This document shows, piece by piece, positions 38,971-51,489 of a stretch of DNA of 64,000 nt. The notes under the pieces were generated by a model. That model searched no databases. It was not told the origin of the DNA and saw only the letters and a program-made list of their open reading frames with translations. Position 1 is the first letter of the stretch. Each line of letters opens with the position of its first letter. Where the stretch lies: assembly GCF_000499845.2 (NCBI RefSeq), contig NC_023751.2:14292280-14356279 (forward strand), written 5' to 3'. This DNA is from Phaseolus vulgaris (lineage: Eukaryota > Streptophyta > Magnoliopsida > Fabales > Fabaceae). The translations under genes and the position numbers were made by a program.

Positions 38971-38990
38971 ATATATATATATATATATAT
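38971..38990. repeat. (AT)n microsatellite
   Basis: About ten AT units at the edge of the 108-bp array. Confidence 0.95.
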
Positions 38991-40952
38991 TCTCACATTG
39001 ACTAATGGAACTTTTATTTTATTAAATCATAGTCAAGCTTAAAGTTTAAAATCTATTTCATATAAGTTACATTATAAAATTAATTTTTTAAACACAATAT
39101 AAATATGACACGTGAGGGATTAACTGTGAAAATAAAGAAGAATAAATATATGACCTAAAAGTTTAAAATTGATTATGGATGGAGAAAAAACAATTTTATA
39201 TTATTTTTCATACTCCACTTTATTTTTCATTGAAGATTATTTTATTTTATTTATCATATATCTTAATTTTAAAGCCAAACTAACTAAAATTAGATTAAAT
39301 ACATGCTAAAACTATTAAATTAACATAAGCATAAAAAAATATAGGCATTTAAATTAAAAGGTATAAAAAACATAATATAAAGTTTAGTATGTAAAAATAA
39401 CACATAAATAAGGCATACCCTAGGAAAAAAACATAAACAGGTTTGTAAAGGAAGTTGTTAACGGTTAACCATCAAGAAAGAACGTAAAGTGAAAATAAAG
39501 GAATTGCAAAAGATACTCACATAGAAACTCTCATGGATTAAGGTAAATGCCTATCTCTATTATAATTAAATGTGATGTGTGAGAATCATAATTAGAAGAT
39601 TCATATGATGTGCATTATGTATGTGTTATTTTTACATTTGGTATTAGAGTAGGTTGTTCAAATTTATGATTCTCCATCAAATATATTTTTTCTCAATCTT
39701 ATGAACCCTACTTTTAAATTTTCCCCAATTTTAAGAATCCTATTTTTAAAATAGTGATTTCATAATTATGAAGAATTAATTGAATAAAATATATATTTTG
39801 TCTCTTTCGCGTTGCACTGCCTCATGAAGCCATTAACTTTTCTTTAATGTTACCAATACTTTATATGAAAAGTACAATTTTTGAAAGATAAAGGTAAATG
39901 AGTCCATGTAAAAATAACACATACATAAAATTAGGATTCATAAGAGAAAAATATCTTTGATGGAGAATAAAAAATTTGAACAACATGCTTTTGATACAAA
40001 ATGTAAAAATAACACATACATAATGCATATCATAAGGATCTTTCAATTATGATTCTCAGATATCATATTCAATTATAATAGAGATAAATACTTACCTTAA
40101 TCTACGGGAGTGTTTCTTGCAATTTTTTTCTTTTTACATTCTTTCTTGCAATTTCTTTCTTTTCACATTTGCAGAGACAAAACTTTTTTTTTTTTCAATC
40201 TCCATCCGATTATATTTTCATTAAGTATCATAATATATATAACTTTTCACACTAACCAATAGATTTTTTATTTTATTAAATTATATTCAAACCTAAAAAC
40301 ACAAAATCTATTTTATATAAGTTACATTATAAATATGACACATGAGGAATTAACTAAAAAAAAAAGAATAAATATATCTCCAAAAAGTTTAAAATTGATT
40401 ATGGATAGAGAAAAACAATTTCATATTATTTTTCATACTCCACTTTATTTTTTTCATTGAAGATTAGTTTATTTTATTTACAATATATCTTAATTTTAAA
40501 GCCAAACTAACGTATATTGTTATGAATGAATGAACGAAATGTAAAATGAAAAAAAAAAAAAAAGATTAACTGTGGTTGTACGTGAAATGGTGGGAAAAAC
40601 GAAATTAGGTTAAGTGAGATAAGAAAGATGAGAGATTAATAAAATATTAATTTTAAACATTAATGGAGTTAAGTTGACAAAGTGACATTTTTTTTATATA
40701 TTTTAACAATAGAAATGAGTAAATTAATTATAAAAATAAAGAAGTAAATAAACAAAACATAGAAGATGATTAAGTATTCGTATAATTTAGACATAAAATT
40801 ATAAAAAAGAAAATTCAATGTCTAATTTTAATAACAAAAGTCTTTTCAGGTTTTTAATAATAATATAAAAAATCATTATTTCCCTAACCAAATTTTTCTT
40901 TATCATTTGAATCTTTGTAATAAGAATCTTAGTTATGGATTTAATTAATAGG

Positions 40953-40968
40953 AAACAAGTATTTACAG
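40953..40968 (+). repeat. Target-site duplication of LINE, left copy
   Basis: aaacaagtatttacag, exactly repeated at 41892-41907 on the other side of the LINE fragment. Confidence 0.85.
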
Positions 40969-41891
40969 TTTTTATCAGTAATAAACAATGAATAAATGTG
41001 AGTCACTTTAGGGATGACTCAACCCTTATACAAAACACACGACCTTTAACCTTGTTCACAACACACACCCCGCCAACTCTTAAGAACTTAAATAAAACCG
41101 AAAAGAACCGCCTACAACCCTCACTCTTATACCCAAATAAGACATCAAAACATCATCTTCATACAGACCAAAGGATCAACACACCAGTCAGAGAAGGAAA
41201 AGATAGCATCCTGTGACTTGGAAGTAACTCAAGCCCATGCCTTTAGTTGCACCAACGCGAATACTTCCAATACATCTATTACACCCCCTCTAAAAATTAC
41301 TCTGTTTCTATGTTTTCAGATTTCGTTGACGACCGCAATCCAATTCACTCCCCAAACCTCATTTACCGAAACAGACACGTTACTCAACCTAAACTAAGAG
41401 AAATTTTGCAGTGGAACATTATGAAAGACACTTTGCACGCCCAACCAAGCACAACAAAGGTTCCACACTCGCCACGCAAAACTACACTCAAAGAACAGAT
41501 GAGTGTTAGATTCCTCCTCCACCCCGCAAAGACTACACACAGAACTTACCACCGTGATCCCACGTTTTTCCAAGTTAGCCTTAGTAGCCAACTTATTTTC
41601 CAACACCCTCCACGCCGTAGCATGTGCAAAAGGTACAACCTTACACTTCCAGAACTTCATAAACTCCCCCTCTCTCTCCCCTATTCGCCCCCCCTTAGAC
41701 GGAGATATCCAGTTTTAACCGAATACCCAACCTCCTTCCCTTTCTTCCACTCCCAGCTATCTTCCTTCTCCAAATTCAAGCTCACACCCTGAACTTCCTG
41801 AGAGACAGTAGACACACTAAATACTTTTCCCACTCAAAAAGACTCATTCTCTAACCAAACTTCCAAACCCAAACATTATTTTTTCAAACCC
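40969..41891 (-). pseudogene. 5'-truncated LINE (L1-type) retrotransposon 3' end with zf-RVT domain
   Basis: The minus strand encodes the C-terminal end of a plant LINE ORF2 protein. From about 41790 to 41400 it reads WEWKKGKEVGYSVKTGYLRL, then after a frame change in a G-run (about 41690) FWKCKVVPFAHATAWRVLEN, CSLCGVEEESNTHLFFECSF and WNLCCAWLG, which is the reverse-transcriptase zinc-binding (zf-RVT) domain with its Cys/His pattern. After another frame change, 41390-41160 continues with WIAVVNEIWKHRN and a typical Arg/Asn-rich tail. Reverse transcriptase and endonuclease are absent, as expected after 5' truncation. Exact 16-bp direct repeats bound it, and the minus-strand 3' end has a short A-rich tail. 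It is dead by frameshift and truncation. Confidence 0.88.
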
Positions 41892-41907
41892 AAACAAGTA
41901 TTTACAG
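41892..41907 (+). repeat. Target-site duplication of LINE, right copy
   Basis: Exact 16-bp match to 40953-40968. Confidence 0.85.
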
Positions 41908-44900
41908 TGATAAATGTATTAAAATTTACTGCCATTTATCTGACCTTTGAGATCTTATAGTACATATGTTGTTATATATAATATTAATTTAAGTTTTCGT
42001 AAAAAAAGTATTTTAAAACTTTGGGTTTTTAAGTCTTATAATCAATTACAGTTGTTTATTTGAAAAAACAAAATAAAAGGATTTTAGAAACATGTAAACG
42101 TAATATATTTTGATAAAATTGTCTGAAAATTCTTACTGAAATTTTCCTCGTCATATAACATCAACTTTGTGATAAATGCCTTAAAATAATTATTAAATAA
42201 ATGGGAGTGAAATTAAAAAAAGAATATATATTAAAATGATAATATTATTAAATATTAGTGGGTTCATGGCGTGTGATCTATAATAATGATAATTCCACCC
42301 CTACCAACCAATGTGAAGACCTCGTGCTCCAGTATCACGTGGCCTTATAGTGTGCTTTCCATGATTAACTTAGCAATTATGGAAGACTTAAATTTGGAAT
42401 ATCATCACAAAAAATTGGAATATGTTTGGTAGAATAAAGTTTCTTTTACACTTTAATAATAAAAAACAATCATTCAATAATTTATTTAAAATAATAATTT
42501 TTTTAATGTCAATATATTAATATACGTAGGTGGCGCATTACTATTTTTATTTTTTATTTTTTATTATGGGTTATTCTTTCTCTAGTTTTTCTTTTTCTAT
42601 TATTTTTTCTTTGGAAAATTCTCTCTCATACTTTTTAGAATCACATCACATTTTTACATATATAATAAATAATATAGTAATATAAACAGAATAAAACTTT
42701 AAGTTTTTATGTTTCCTCCAATATTTTTATTTTTCTATTGACATTTTGCATGCATACATTTTTTAAGACGTATGTCTGAGTTTATCAGATATATTTCAAT
42801 AATTCCAGGTGTACTTTTGAATTATACTTTTTAAAAATATTTTTAAATTTTTTTAAATTTTGAAGAAATTTCTAAAAACATCTAAAGAAAGGGAAGCTGA
42901 ATTTTAAAATATGAAAGAATTTGATCATGTGCAGTGGAATTTTTTTGAAAAGAGTAATTGTTGAAATAATTGGGACTGTAATTTAAGAAGTATGAATTGA
43001 AATATTATTAATGTAGTTATTATGTTTTGGATATGAAATTTTTGTTTGACCGGAACAAGTGAAAATGTATTAGGAATTATGTAGAAGATATATTTTGTTA
43101 CAAATTTTTAACTTGTTTTTAAGTGTTTGAGAGTCATATTTTAATTTAGTATACATCCAAGTTTGATTGATAGATAGTCTTATTTTAATATTTAAAATTA
43201 GATACAAAAGTTAGAATTGTAGTTTTGGTTATGGATTTGTTTTATGAATTATGCAGACTTTTTTCATTGTGCATAATTTACTTACTTACATGAAAACAAA
43301 AATCTTAAACTATTTTGAATTTTGATTAAAAGTAATGATATCATATAATTAAATCATGAAATTAAGAATAAAAATTAGTTAGATGAATCTAAAATTTATG
43401 ATGATTTGAAATAGGTGTGGCATGAGTAGGTGGAATGAAGAGACCTAAGCATAGCATTTAGCATTGAAATATGCGATTTGGTATTTCCAAGGTAAAAGAA
43501 GAAGAGTGGAGTGAAATCAGAAAACTGGAATAAAGAAGTTACTACTATTCCATTCCGGAATTGGGTCACTTGGGAAATGATTTTGCACACTTCAAAAGGA
43601 GTTGTATGAGAATAAGGGAACACACTCATTACCTTCCAATTTTTCCTCATCTTTCTTTCAACTATTCCCGCATGCGCCACACCCTGCAACCAACACACTG
43701 AATTTTAAAAACCAGAACAAAAAATCATAATTCAAACAATTTTTGTTTCTCTTCATTTCATTTTATATATTATACTAAAAAAATAGTTAACCTACTATCT
43801 CACTTTGAATTTATATAAATAGACTTATTAATATTTTTGGTCTATGTAAGATTAAATTAAATTATTAGTTGTTGAAGAAACATTTTGAAAAAAGTGAGTG
43901 ATGAGTTGTTAAACTTGGTCAAATTCATCTTTTTCTTTCCCTAAAAAATTAGGGTGACGTGAGTTTTGGTCTTATCTTAGGTAAGGACTTACTTAATTCT
44001 AGAAAATGAAAAGAATATTGATATGTTGAAAACTTAACTAGATTATAATTAATTTTTTATTATTAAAATATAATAGTTTTAAAATTATATTATACTATAT
44101 TATACTTGTAAACTGAAATATTTTTATTTTATCATTGTCAAAGTAATTAAATTTACTAAAAATAAGTGAGAGAAAAGGAAAGGTGTAGAGAGAGATTTGA
44201 GAACGAAAAAAAACATGCATGGGTTTATACTAGTATTTGTCAAAATTACTATATCTTTTATGCTTTCTCCTTTTGTTTTTATCATTCATTAACTAATACT
44301 TTAATAACACTTAACACCTTAGGTTTAGATAAAGAACGTTACAATTTTTTAAGACATCCAAGTATACTAAATTTGATATCACTTTAAGTTATTTTATTTT
44401 TAAATGTTTTTTTTAGATAAAACAATACAATTCAAAATATTGAATTTTAGTTGTTTCATTTAAATAAAGTCTTTTAATTATCAAATACAAAAAAAATATT
44501 AAATAATTCTTAATAATTCACGTTATTAATACAATGTTGTTGGTTGTGGTATTGTCAAAGTTCCTCCTACTCACACACCGACTAAAAGAATCCAAGTCAA
44601 TGTTGACTTAATATTGTCCAATTAATATTAAAAAAGTATCCTAAGACTTGAGTAAAAGAATAACCATGAGACCTTAATCGAAAATATAATTTATACCGTA
44701 AATAAAAATATCCCAACATTGGTTAAGAAAATTATGTAATGTCAAAGTGAGAAATAACATTAGTTTACTACAACACTAAATATAATTATAATAATTAAAA
44801 TAATGACTTTTAACAACATCAACAAAATAACTATACTCAAAATCAATTGAAATGTAGTAATTCCATCATTAGTGAGAAAAATAATCTCAATTTCACTTGT

Positions 44901-44969
44901 TCAAAAACATCTCTATTGAAATTAGTTGAAAAATAACTTTGGACAACATGAACTAAATATAACCTCAGT

Positions 44970-45008
<39 letters not shown>

Positions 45009-45780
45009 CCATAAATATTAAAAAAGAAAACCCTAATTAATATTAGTTGGATGTGTCAACCAAAACAAAAGAGAAAATATAAAAAAACATAATTTAGATA
45101 ATATAAAAAAAAAATCAATTTCTTATTTATTAAGTTAAATTTAAAATAATCCAAATATTTTTATAAAATAATAAATTTGAATTTGCTTTAACTTTCCTCC
45201 TAAATAACATATTTTAGTAGAAAACATTATATTTTTTTATATAAAATAATGATCTCTTTAAAGTCCTTTATAAAATCATTATCAAATAGAATGTCCTTTA
45301 AAATCTTTGAAAAAGTGTATAAAATAATTTTGTTAATATTTAAATATTAGGTTAAAAATACTTATAATTTTTGTTAATATTATATTTTTATCAATGCTCG
45401 TAGAGAATAACTAAAATATCAAACGCTAGGAGACATATTATTTTTTTAGAAAAACACACTTTTCATCTCTCATTTTTTAGACTTTTTTTTTTAATTTATA
45501 AACAAATGTTTAATCAGTCTTACTTTTAAAACTTTTATCCAATAATGTTTAATTCCTGTCTCTCATTAAGTAATAACATGGAACCTGTATTCAGTATGGC
45601 TTGTAAATTTGTTGAGAAACGAAAATCAATGAACAGAATTTTGTAAAATAAAATAAAATAAAAGTAAATTTACCCAAAAACATATAATTATCGCGTCACC
45701 TTAAGAAATACAAATTTAAAAAATAAAAACCTATTTTATGATATATATTTATTATTATTAAGAATTCAACACCTACAATC
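41908..45780. other. AT-rich intergenic DNA
   Basis: 3.9 kb with no supported gene. A 100-codon minus-strand frame at 43698-43396 has fairly even composition but no recognisable domain. A (TA)n tract lies at 44972-45004. Other frames are low-complexity. Confidence 0.5.
44972..45004. repeat. (TA)n microsatellite
   Basis: About 16 uninterrupted TA units. Confidence 0.95.
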
Positions 45781-45854
45781 CTACTCAGCTACACCACGAG
45801 AGGGAGACATAATATAAATACTAGGTAGGACGATAATAATTTCAACAAGAATAA

Positions 45855-45900
<46 letters not shown>
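45855..45900. repeat. (AAT)n microsatellite in the deSI-like promoter
   Basis: About 15 uninterrupted ATA/AAT units immediately 5' of a TATA-box-like sequence. It generates spurious poly-Tyr and poly-Ile frames on the minus strand. Confidence 0.97.
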
Positions 45901-45901
45901 G

Positions 45902-45909
45902 TATAAATA
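45902..45909 (+). promoter_or_regulatory. Candidate TATA box of the deSI-like gene
   Basis: TATAAATA about 240 bp before the ATG, followed by a CT-rich leader (ttcttcttctttctattctt) typical of plant 5' UTRs. Position is plausible; no transcript evidence. Confidence 0.4.
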
Positions 45910-46145
45910 AAAGTAAAAGGTGGGTGGAGGAAAAAAAGAACTTTCGGCCGCCGATAGATGCCAGACCCACCCATAGAGATTCTTCATATTCTTCTTCTTT
46001 CTATTCTTCTTCCATTTCTTTACTTTTCTTCTTCTTCACTAAAAGAACCACTCACTTATTCTTCTCTCTAACTTCCACCACCAAAAACGCTTTCTTTCCA
46101 TTTTCCTCACCATTATTTCAGACACCCATATCAACACGCACCACA

Positions 46146-47743
46146 ATGCTGCGCAAGCTTGTGTCAGGGCCACGCAAGAACAAGCCTGGCACCGTCCCCG
46201 TTCACCTCAACGTCTATGATCTCACCCCAATCAATGGCTATGCCTATTGGCTTGGCCTTGGCGTCTACCATTCTGGGGTTCAAGGTAACCCTTTAACCAA
46301 TTCGCTCTCTTTTCTTCATCTTTTTTCTTTTTTTTCTTTCACATCACCAAACCCAAATCGTGGTGCTCTTCAATTTACTTCCACCGCCAAAAAAAAAAAA
46401 AGTTGCTCAGACCAAATATTCTGGTTGTTTGGTACAACGTTATCAGTTTGTTTGTTTGTCAACTATCGTTACTCATTATTATATTACTAATCCAACCATA
46501 TTCTGTTATTTGGGTGTACAACAGTACATGTTTTTCCTTCCTCAGTTGATAATTAAAGTATTGTTTTACATTTAGTTCATGGAGTTGAGTACGGTTTTGG
46601 TGCGCACGAGCACGACACAACGGGGATTTTTGAAGTGCAGCCGAAACACTGTCCCGGGTTTACTTTCAGAAAGTCGATTTTCATCGGAACAACAGATCTG
46701 GGTCCGAAAGATGTTCGCGCGTTCATGGAGAAATTGGCCCAGGAGTACTCTGGAAACACCTATCATCTCATCTCCAAAAACTGCAACCACTTCTGTAACG
46801 ATGTTTGTCTCAAGTTAACGGGAAGGTCAATCCCTCGATGGGTCAATCGCCTTGCTCGACTTGGTAAGGAATACATAGATCCTATTCTTGTGCTCTATTA
46901 ACTTATTATCTTTTAAAGTTTGTGTCTGTTGTTTTTTCACATGTTGCCAGTGGAAATTCCTATGGCTCCTATGTTGACGTTATCATTCTGGAATGTTGTG
47001 TTCGGCTTTAGCTACTGGTGTTGTTTCTTTTTTTTAGTTAGAATGATACTTTTTAGGAAAAAAAGGGCAGAACTTACTCGCTTGCTCTTGGTTTTGTTTT
47101 TTTAATTAATTAGAATTGGAGTTCTTAGTAGAAGCTTTCACAAGAAGTGAAAACTACATCTACAAAATTGAGCAGCAGTTTCTTATAATCAAAATTAGAG
47201 TTTTGAAGTAAAGGTTTGTATTTGCGTCAACATGGATTATTAAAGTGAAATTTCAATTCTGATGGCAAAACAACTACATTTAAATTTGTAATTATAAATT
47301 GGCTGACAAAGAAGCATGCTTCTTGCTGCACGAGATGCCCAAGAATGCTTTCTAAGAGATTCTACTGATATATTTTAATTTTATCATGCAAAAAATTTCT
47401 TTCCAATTTGGTATGTGAATTGATGTTCCTATGATGAACTTTCCAAAACAACTAGTAATCATTCCTAAGTTTTGGTTGTGCTCCTTTATGTGAAGGTCTT
47501 CTGTGCAACTGCGTTCTCCCACCTGGGCTAAATGAGACAAAGGTTCCACACGCCACATCAGAGAGAGTTCAGGAGGGAGAAAAGAGGAAAATGAGAAGTC
47601 AATCCTGCAGGTACGAGGGTTCCTCCAATCCTTCATTGTCTCGACGTTCAGCAATTAAAAGTGGTAGCCAAAGACATTGTCTTTCTGGATCTTCATCTCT
47701 GGTTAATACGGCTTCAGCCTCAACCTTAACAGTAGTGAAGTAG
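46146..47743 (+). CDS. deSI-like (PPPDE family) thiol isopeptidase
   Basis: Putative deSUMOylating or deubiquitinating cysteine protease of the PPPDE/DeSI family. Exons: 46146-46284, 46576-46863, 47496-47743; GT-AG introns and phases fit, giving 224 codons. Residues 18-120 form the PPPDE fold: VHLNVYDLTPIN at the start, catalytic His42 in VYHSGVQ, the GFTFRKSIFIGTT strand, and catalytic Cys116 in SKNCNHFCND. The third exon continues RLARLG into LLCNCVLPPGLNE, a conserved extension, and ends in a Ser-rich tail (SSSLVNTAS...VVK). The start at 46146 gives MLRKLVSG, the usual family N-terminus. The length matches plant deSI-like proteins of the Arabidopsis At4g17486 type. The leader is CT-rich, with a TATA candidate at 45902. 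Substrates in plants are poorly known, so the activity is inferred from the family. Confidence 0.95.
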
Positions 47744-48480
47744 TAGTAAAGCTTCGACAGGAGTGAGACTCTGAAATACAGGGTGCAAGCAACCGAAGAT
47801 GAGCAAGGAAGAAAATTGTTCGTTTGCTCAATCTTTCTGTTCTGATGTATATCTTTATGGCAATAGCTGAATGGTTGCTTTGTTTTGTCTCTGCTCGTTG
47901 TAAAATGCTTTCATTCTCGGTGAATGGGAAGTTCTTCTGTTTCTACATTTTTGGGCTATGTAATCTTGTTTCATCTACATTATTAAATAACGCTAGATCA
48001 CGAACAGGATCGATTTTCTTAGAACAACAAGATCGATTTCTTTAGGCATGGATGATCACTGCTTTTAAGAATTTATTTGCGATGTATTGCTAAAACCCAT
48101 CAGGATACATTAACATTGAGAAACTAAAAACTATTAAGAGCCAAAATACCTAGGCCTGGAGAAGTAGAAGTAGAAAGAAGAACATGTGAAGATGTGTTTT
48201 GAAGAAGAGTCAATTTATAGGTGGAGGAAAACCCCAAGTTGGTGAAAAGGAGAAAACAAAGTAATTTCACGGGAGAAATGTGCAACGAGGTCAGAAATGG
48301 AGGAGTATTTTTCTTGTGGACTTTTTTTATCATAGTGACACTGGATCTGGAAGCATTCGACAAGAGCAGGATAATACGCATCATCCTTTAGCGGTTTGAG
48401 ACTTACGGAGAAGATCCAATTTAGAGTGGGTTTGTGTTTGAGAAGTCCTGCAGATCAGGAAGCGAACCTCAGTAGCTGGT
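47744..48480 (+). other. 3' UTR and downstream DNA of the deSI-like gene
   Basis: The first 300 bp or so are likely 3' UTR. A minus-strand 86-codon frame (48384-48124) has no recognisable domain and is not called as a gene. Confidence 0.35.
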
Positions 48481-48487
48481 CGAAAAA

Positions 48488-49690
48488 TATGCAGAGATTT
48501 TCGCAACATTCTGTACTTTGTTTCTTTTGCGATACTCTTCTTTAATTTTACAACAATCTCCCCCTTGTTTCAAAAGATACAACAAGAAGGAAAGAAGATA
48601 AATCTCAGATCTCATATTAGATCTAAAGCATCAGAGTTGATATAACAAGTTATGAGGAAGTTATGAGTCAGTCCTAGATGATGAACTTAATATGTAATTG
48701 GTATATTTTTGTTATCAGAGTTGATATAACAAGTTATGAGTCAGTCCTAGATGATGAACTTAATATATAATTGGTATATTTTTGTTTGCACAAATGTGTT
48801 TGGTAAAACTAGAGTCTACTACAAATTTTCTCACATTGATCATAGAGTTCACTTATGAAACGATCACAATAATTGTATCTTTTCCTTCGATTATATTTGT
48901 CTTAGGAGGATTGTTGTTTTAGACTATATGTATGCGCTAAGGTGCATGATGACCTCGCTAATGTGCATGATGACCTGACCTTTCAAACCAAAGACAAAAC
49001 AATTTCTCTTCTTCTTTGAAGGTGTGGTTAGATCTATTGGGACGAGATTTTTCTTTTGTAATCAAGTTTTTTCTTGTACCTTTTTACTGTCACTTTTTCT
49101 TTTACCTTATTTTCTTTAACATAAAAAAGTTTTAGCCCTTGCGGCAACACATTTCTTTTTGTTATTGTTTTTAATAATGATATGAGTGATAAGATTTAAT
49201 AGTGACAATTATCTGTGTCTATGCTTCTGTTGTTATTTTTAGTCAGTTTAAGACTGCAGAAGTTTTTCAATTAGCAGTTTTGAAATGAATTCACTGGGTA
49301 AGGTTGTGTTCTCTACTTTAATGTCTTCAAGCAGTTTTTGGTATCTCTTAATCTAAATCTTTATGTTCTTGGCTTTGATCATCTTTCAACGGTAGTAGTT
49401 TTCGATAACGAATATTTATCTAATGACATATTCAGTAATATATTTGAGAATAAGAAAATTTCAAATATCTTTTGTTTCTTTATGGGAGTAATACATATTA
49501 AACAAATTGTTAGATAATGCACTAAGTAAAATATGACGACATACCTTATTTGCATGAGTTCAATCTTCAATTTATTTAGTAAGAGTATTGGAGTCGGGGT
49601 TAGAAGCTAACAGTAAAATGGAAGAATTTTCACAACATTCTGCAGAGCGTTCATTTTGTGACACTCTTCAGGACTACGACAAATTATATT
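48488..49690 (+). mobile_element. Possible LTR-element remnant bounded by diverged direct repeats
   Basis: The sequences at about 48488-48540 and 49617-49670 are related in direct orientation (ttttcgcaacattctg and ttttcacaacattctg, each followed about 25-30 bp later by a t.tg.ga.actcttc phrase). The first is followed by caacaatctcccccttg, a phrase seen near plant retroelement sequences. There is no ORF between the repeats. Element class uncertain. Confidence 0.3.
48630..48785 (+). repeat. Tandem duplication of 72-84 bp
   Basis: Copy 1 (48630-48713) and copy 2 (48714-48785) both run from atcagagttgatataacaag to ttggtatatttttgtt. Copy 1 has an additional 12-base internal duplication (gttatgag/gaagttatgag). 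Confidence 0.92.
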
Positions 49691-51489
49691 CCATTACGTC
49701 GATCCGATTTTAAAAACCAAAGCATATTAAAAGAAAACCAAAATCTGATTTTTTTTTTGACAAGTAGTTTCTACACTGTTCTCCTATATCCTTCGTTATT
49801 AACAATATCAAGGATGAACAATTTTTCACTTATCTGTCTTGCTATAGTGTATGTAATCTATATGTTTTTATGCATGTTTGTTCCACTTAATCGTTTTACA
49901 AAAACTTCCAAACATGACAAATATAAATTCAAGAGTCTATCCTTCCTCGTTTTACAAAATTGTTAAAACCTCTCTCTTGATTTCATAGATTCTAGTAAAC
50001 TTTAACAACAATTAAGAGCTTACTAGGAATATATTCTTAATAATCTTTTGTATAAAAACCTTTAATTAGGTTATTTATGAAAACCAATTGGAACTTTCGA
50101 AAAAATAGATATAATGTACTTAGAAGACAAGTTTCCATTGTATTTTGGCTGATCTTAAATTTTAATCAAGACTAATATCATATATCCTTTTATAAAATAA
50201 AATATTTAAATAATTGCCTATTAATAATACAACTTCTTGACATAATAAATTATATTTGGGCTTCTCATATTCATGGGCTGTGATGTTTTAATTTAGTATT
50301 CAACAAGAGGGTTTTAGCATTACGCATTTCCTCTTCTTCTGTCTTCTCAACACATTACCTAGTTTGTTTTATTTTACATTTTGAACATTAGTTTTCGGAA
50401 TGTAAAAAGAAAAAATAAAAAAATTAGAGAAATTAGAAAAAATATTATTATATCCAACCCGATAAGAAAATAGAATAGTAAAATAAAGAGGTTCGTCATT
50501 GACTTTTTAAACAAATATTTAATTAAAATTTAGAAAGAGCGTGTGTGGTACGTGTTTGAATGCATATGATCCTATAAATTGTTATAGAAAAAAAAATCTT
50601 GAAAATAGGCCTTAAATTGTAAACGAAGAAATTATATACGAGTTTTTTGCCAATGAGACTTTCTTCGATTTCGTGCTGCATGTGCTTGTTGACAGAAACA
50701 CGATATTAAAATCAAAGCATATAAATAAAAATGGAATACGTGTCGGATAAGTGTGAAACAAGTCAAAGTTAATTTTATGAGAAAAGTTTTCTTCACACTA
50801 TAAACATTAAATAATATTATAATAATATAATAATATTTTTAAATTAAAAAATAAAATAAAAATCAATAAAATATTAATTTATTAAAATGTGAAGTGTATA
50901 TTGTTATTGTTAAAGTGTTAATATATCCACATCCTAATTACATCCTTAAAAAACAGTTCATAACTATAAACAAATACTTAGTATATTTTTTTTTAACAAA
51001 CAAAGATTTTAATTATGTATCACACTAACAAATATTTAAGATTATTTAAGTTTTTTAAAAATGTTAAAAAACAATATTCACCATTAATATGGGATGCAAC
51101 CGGAAAGTTAGTGAGAATTTGTTATAATTATGTATTTTTAAATAATCTGAACTTACCTGCACCTCATATCTCTATGTAACATTTTCATTTTTCTTTAGTC
51201 ACAATTTTTTAGAGAACAACTTTATCATTTGAGTGTGTAGGAGGATTAGCGAAAAAATTCATTGTATTCGTTTTTTTTTTTTTTTCCCTTTACTTTTGCA
51301 CTTCAATTATTTTCTTTTTGTATTTTTTCACCACAATACTTACTTTAACCATCAAGATTTATCATTAGTCACCACAAACAATCACCATTACTTAAAAATA
51401 AATAAAAAGACACCAAATTTTTCACCATACTCAGAAAAGTATTATTATAGAATTAAAAAAAGTATGAAGTTGCAAGAAAAGAGGTAAGT
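49691..51489. other. AT-rich intergenic DNA
   Basis: No gene seen. The 102-codon frame at 49658-49966 and the 84-codon frame at 51233-51487 are Phe/Tyr/Leu-rich low-complexity and are not credible. Confidence 0.5.

Larger units (their letters stand above)
37780..40515. repeat. Tandemly duplicated palindromic LTR-like locus
   Basis: Two direct units, about 37780-39290 and 39290-40515. Each starts near gctaaaactattaaattaac and ends near ttaattttaaagccaaactaac. Within each unit two arms are inverted relative to each other: left arm 37930-38330 against right arm 38450-38900, and left arm 39420-39780 against right arm 39890-40160. Each left arm carries an LTR end followed by a primer-binding-site-like phrase (catttggtatcag and catttggtattagag); the inverse occurs in the right arm. 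This looks like an LTR element present head to head and then duplicated in tandem. Confidence 0.8.

Noticed and set aside
40998..41792. Plus-strand frames of 72 and 181 codons
   Set aside because: They are antisense shadows of the minus-strand LINE fragment, which carries the recognisable zf-RVT domain.
43396..43698. 100-codon minus-strand frame
   Set aside because: No recognisable domain, no neighbouring exon with fitting splice sites, and AT-rich surroundings; kept only as a note in the intergenic entry.
45781..45987. Minus-strand frames with long poly-Tyr and poly-Ile runs
   Set aside because: They are simple translations of the AAT microsatellite in the promoter of the deSI-like gene.
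46572..46818. Several frames on both strands across the second deSI exon
   Set aside because: They are shadows of the real frame, which carries the catalytic Cys motif.
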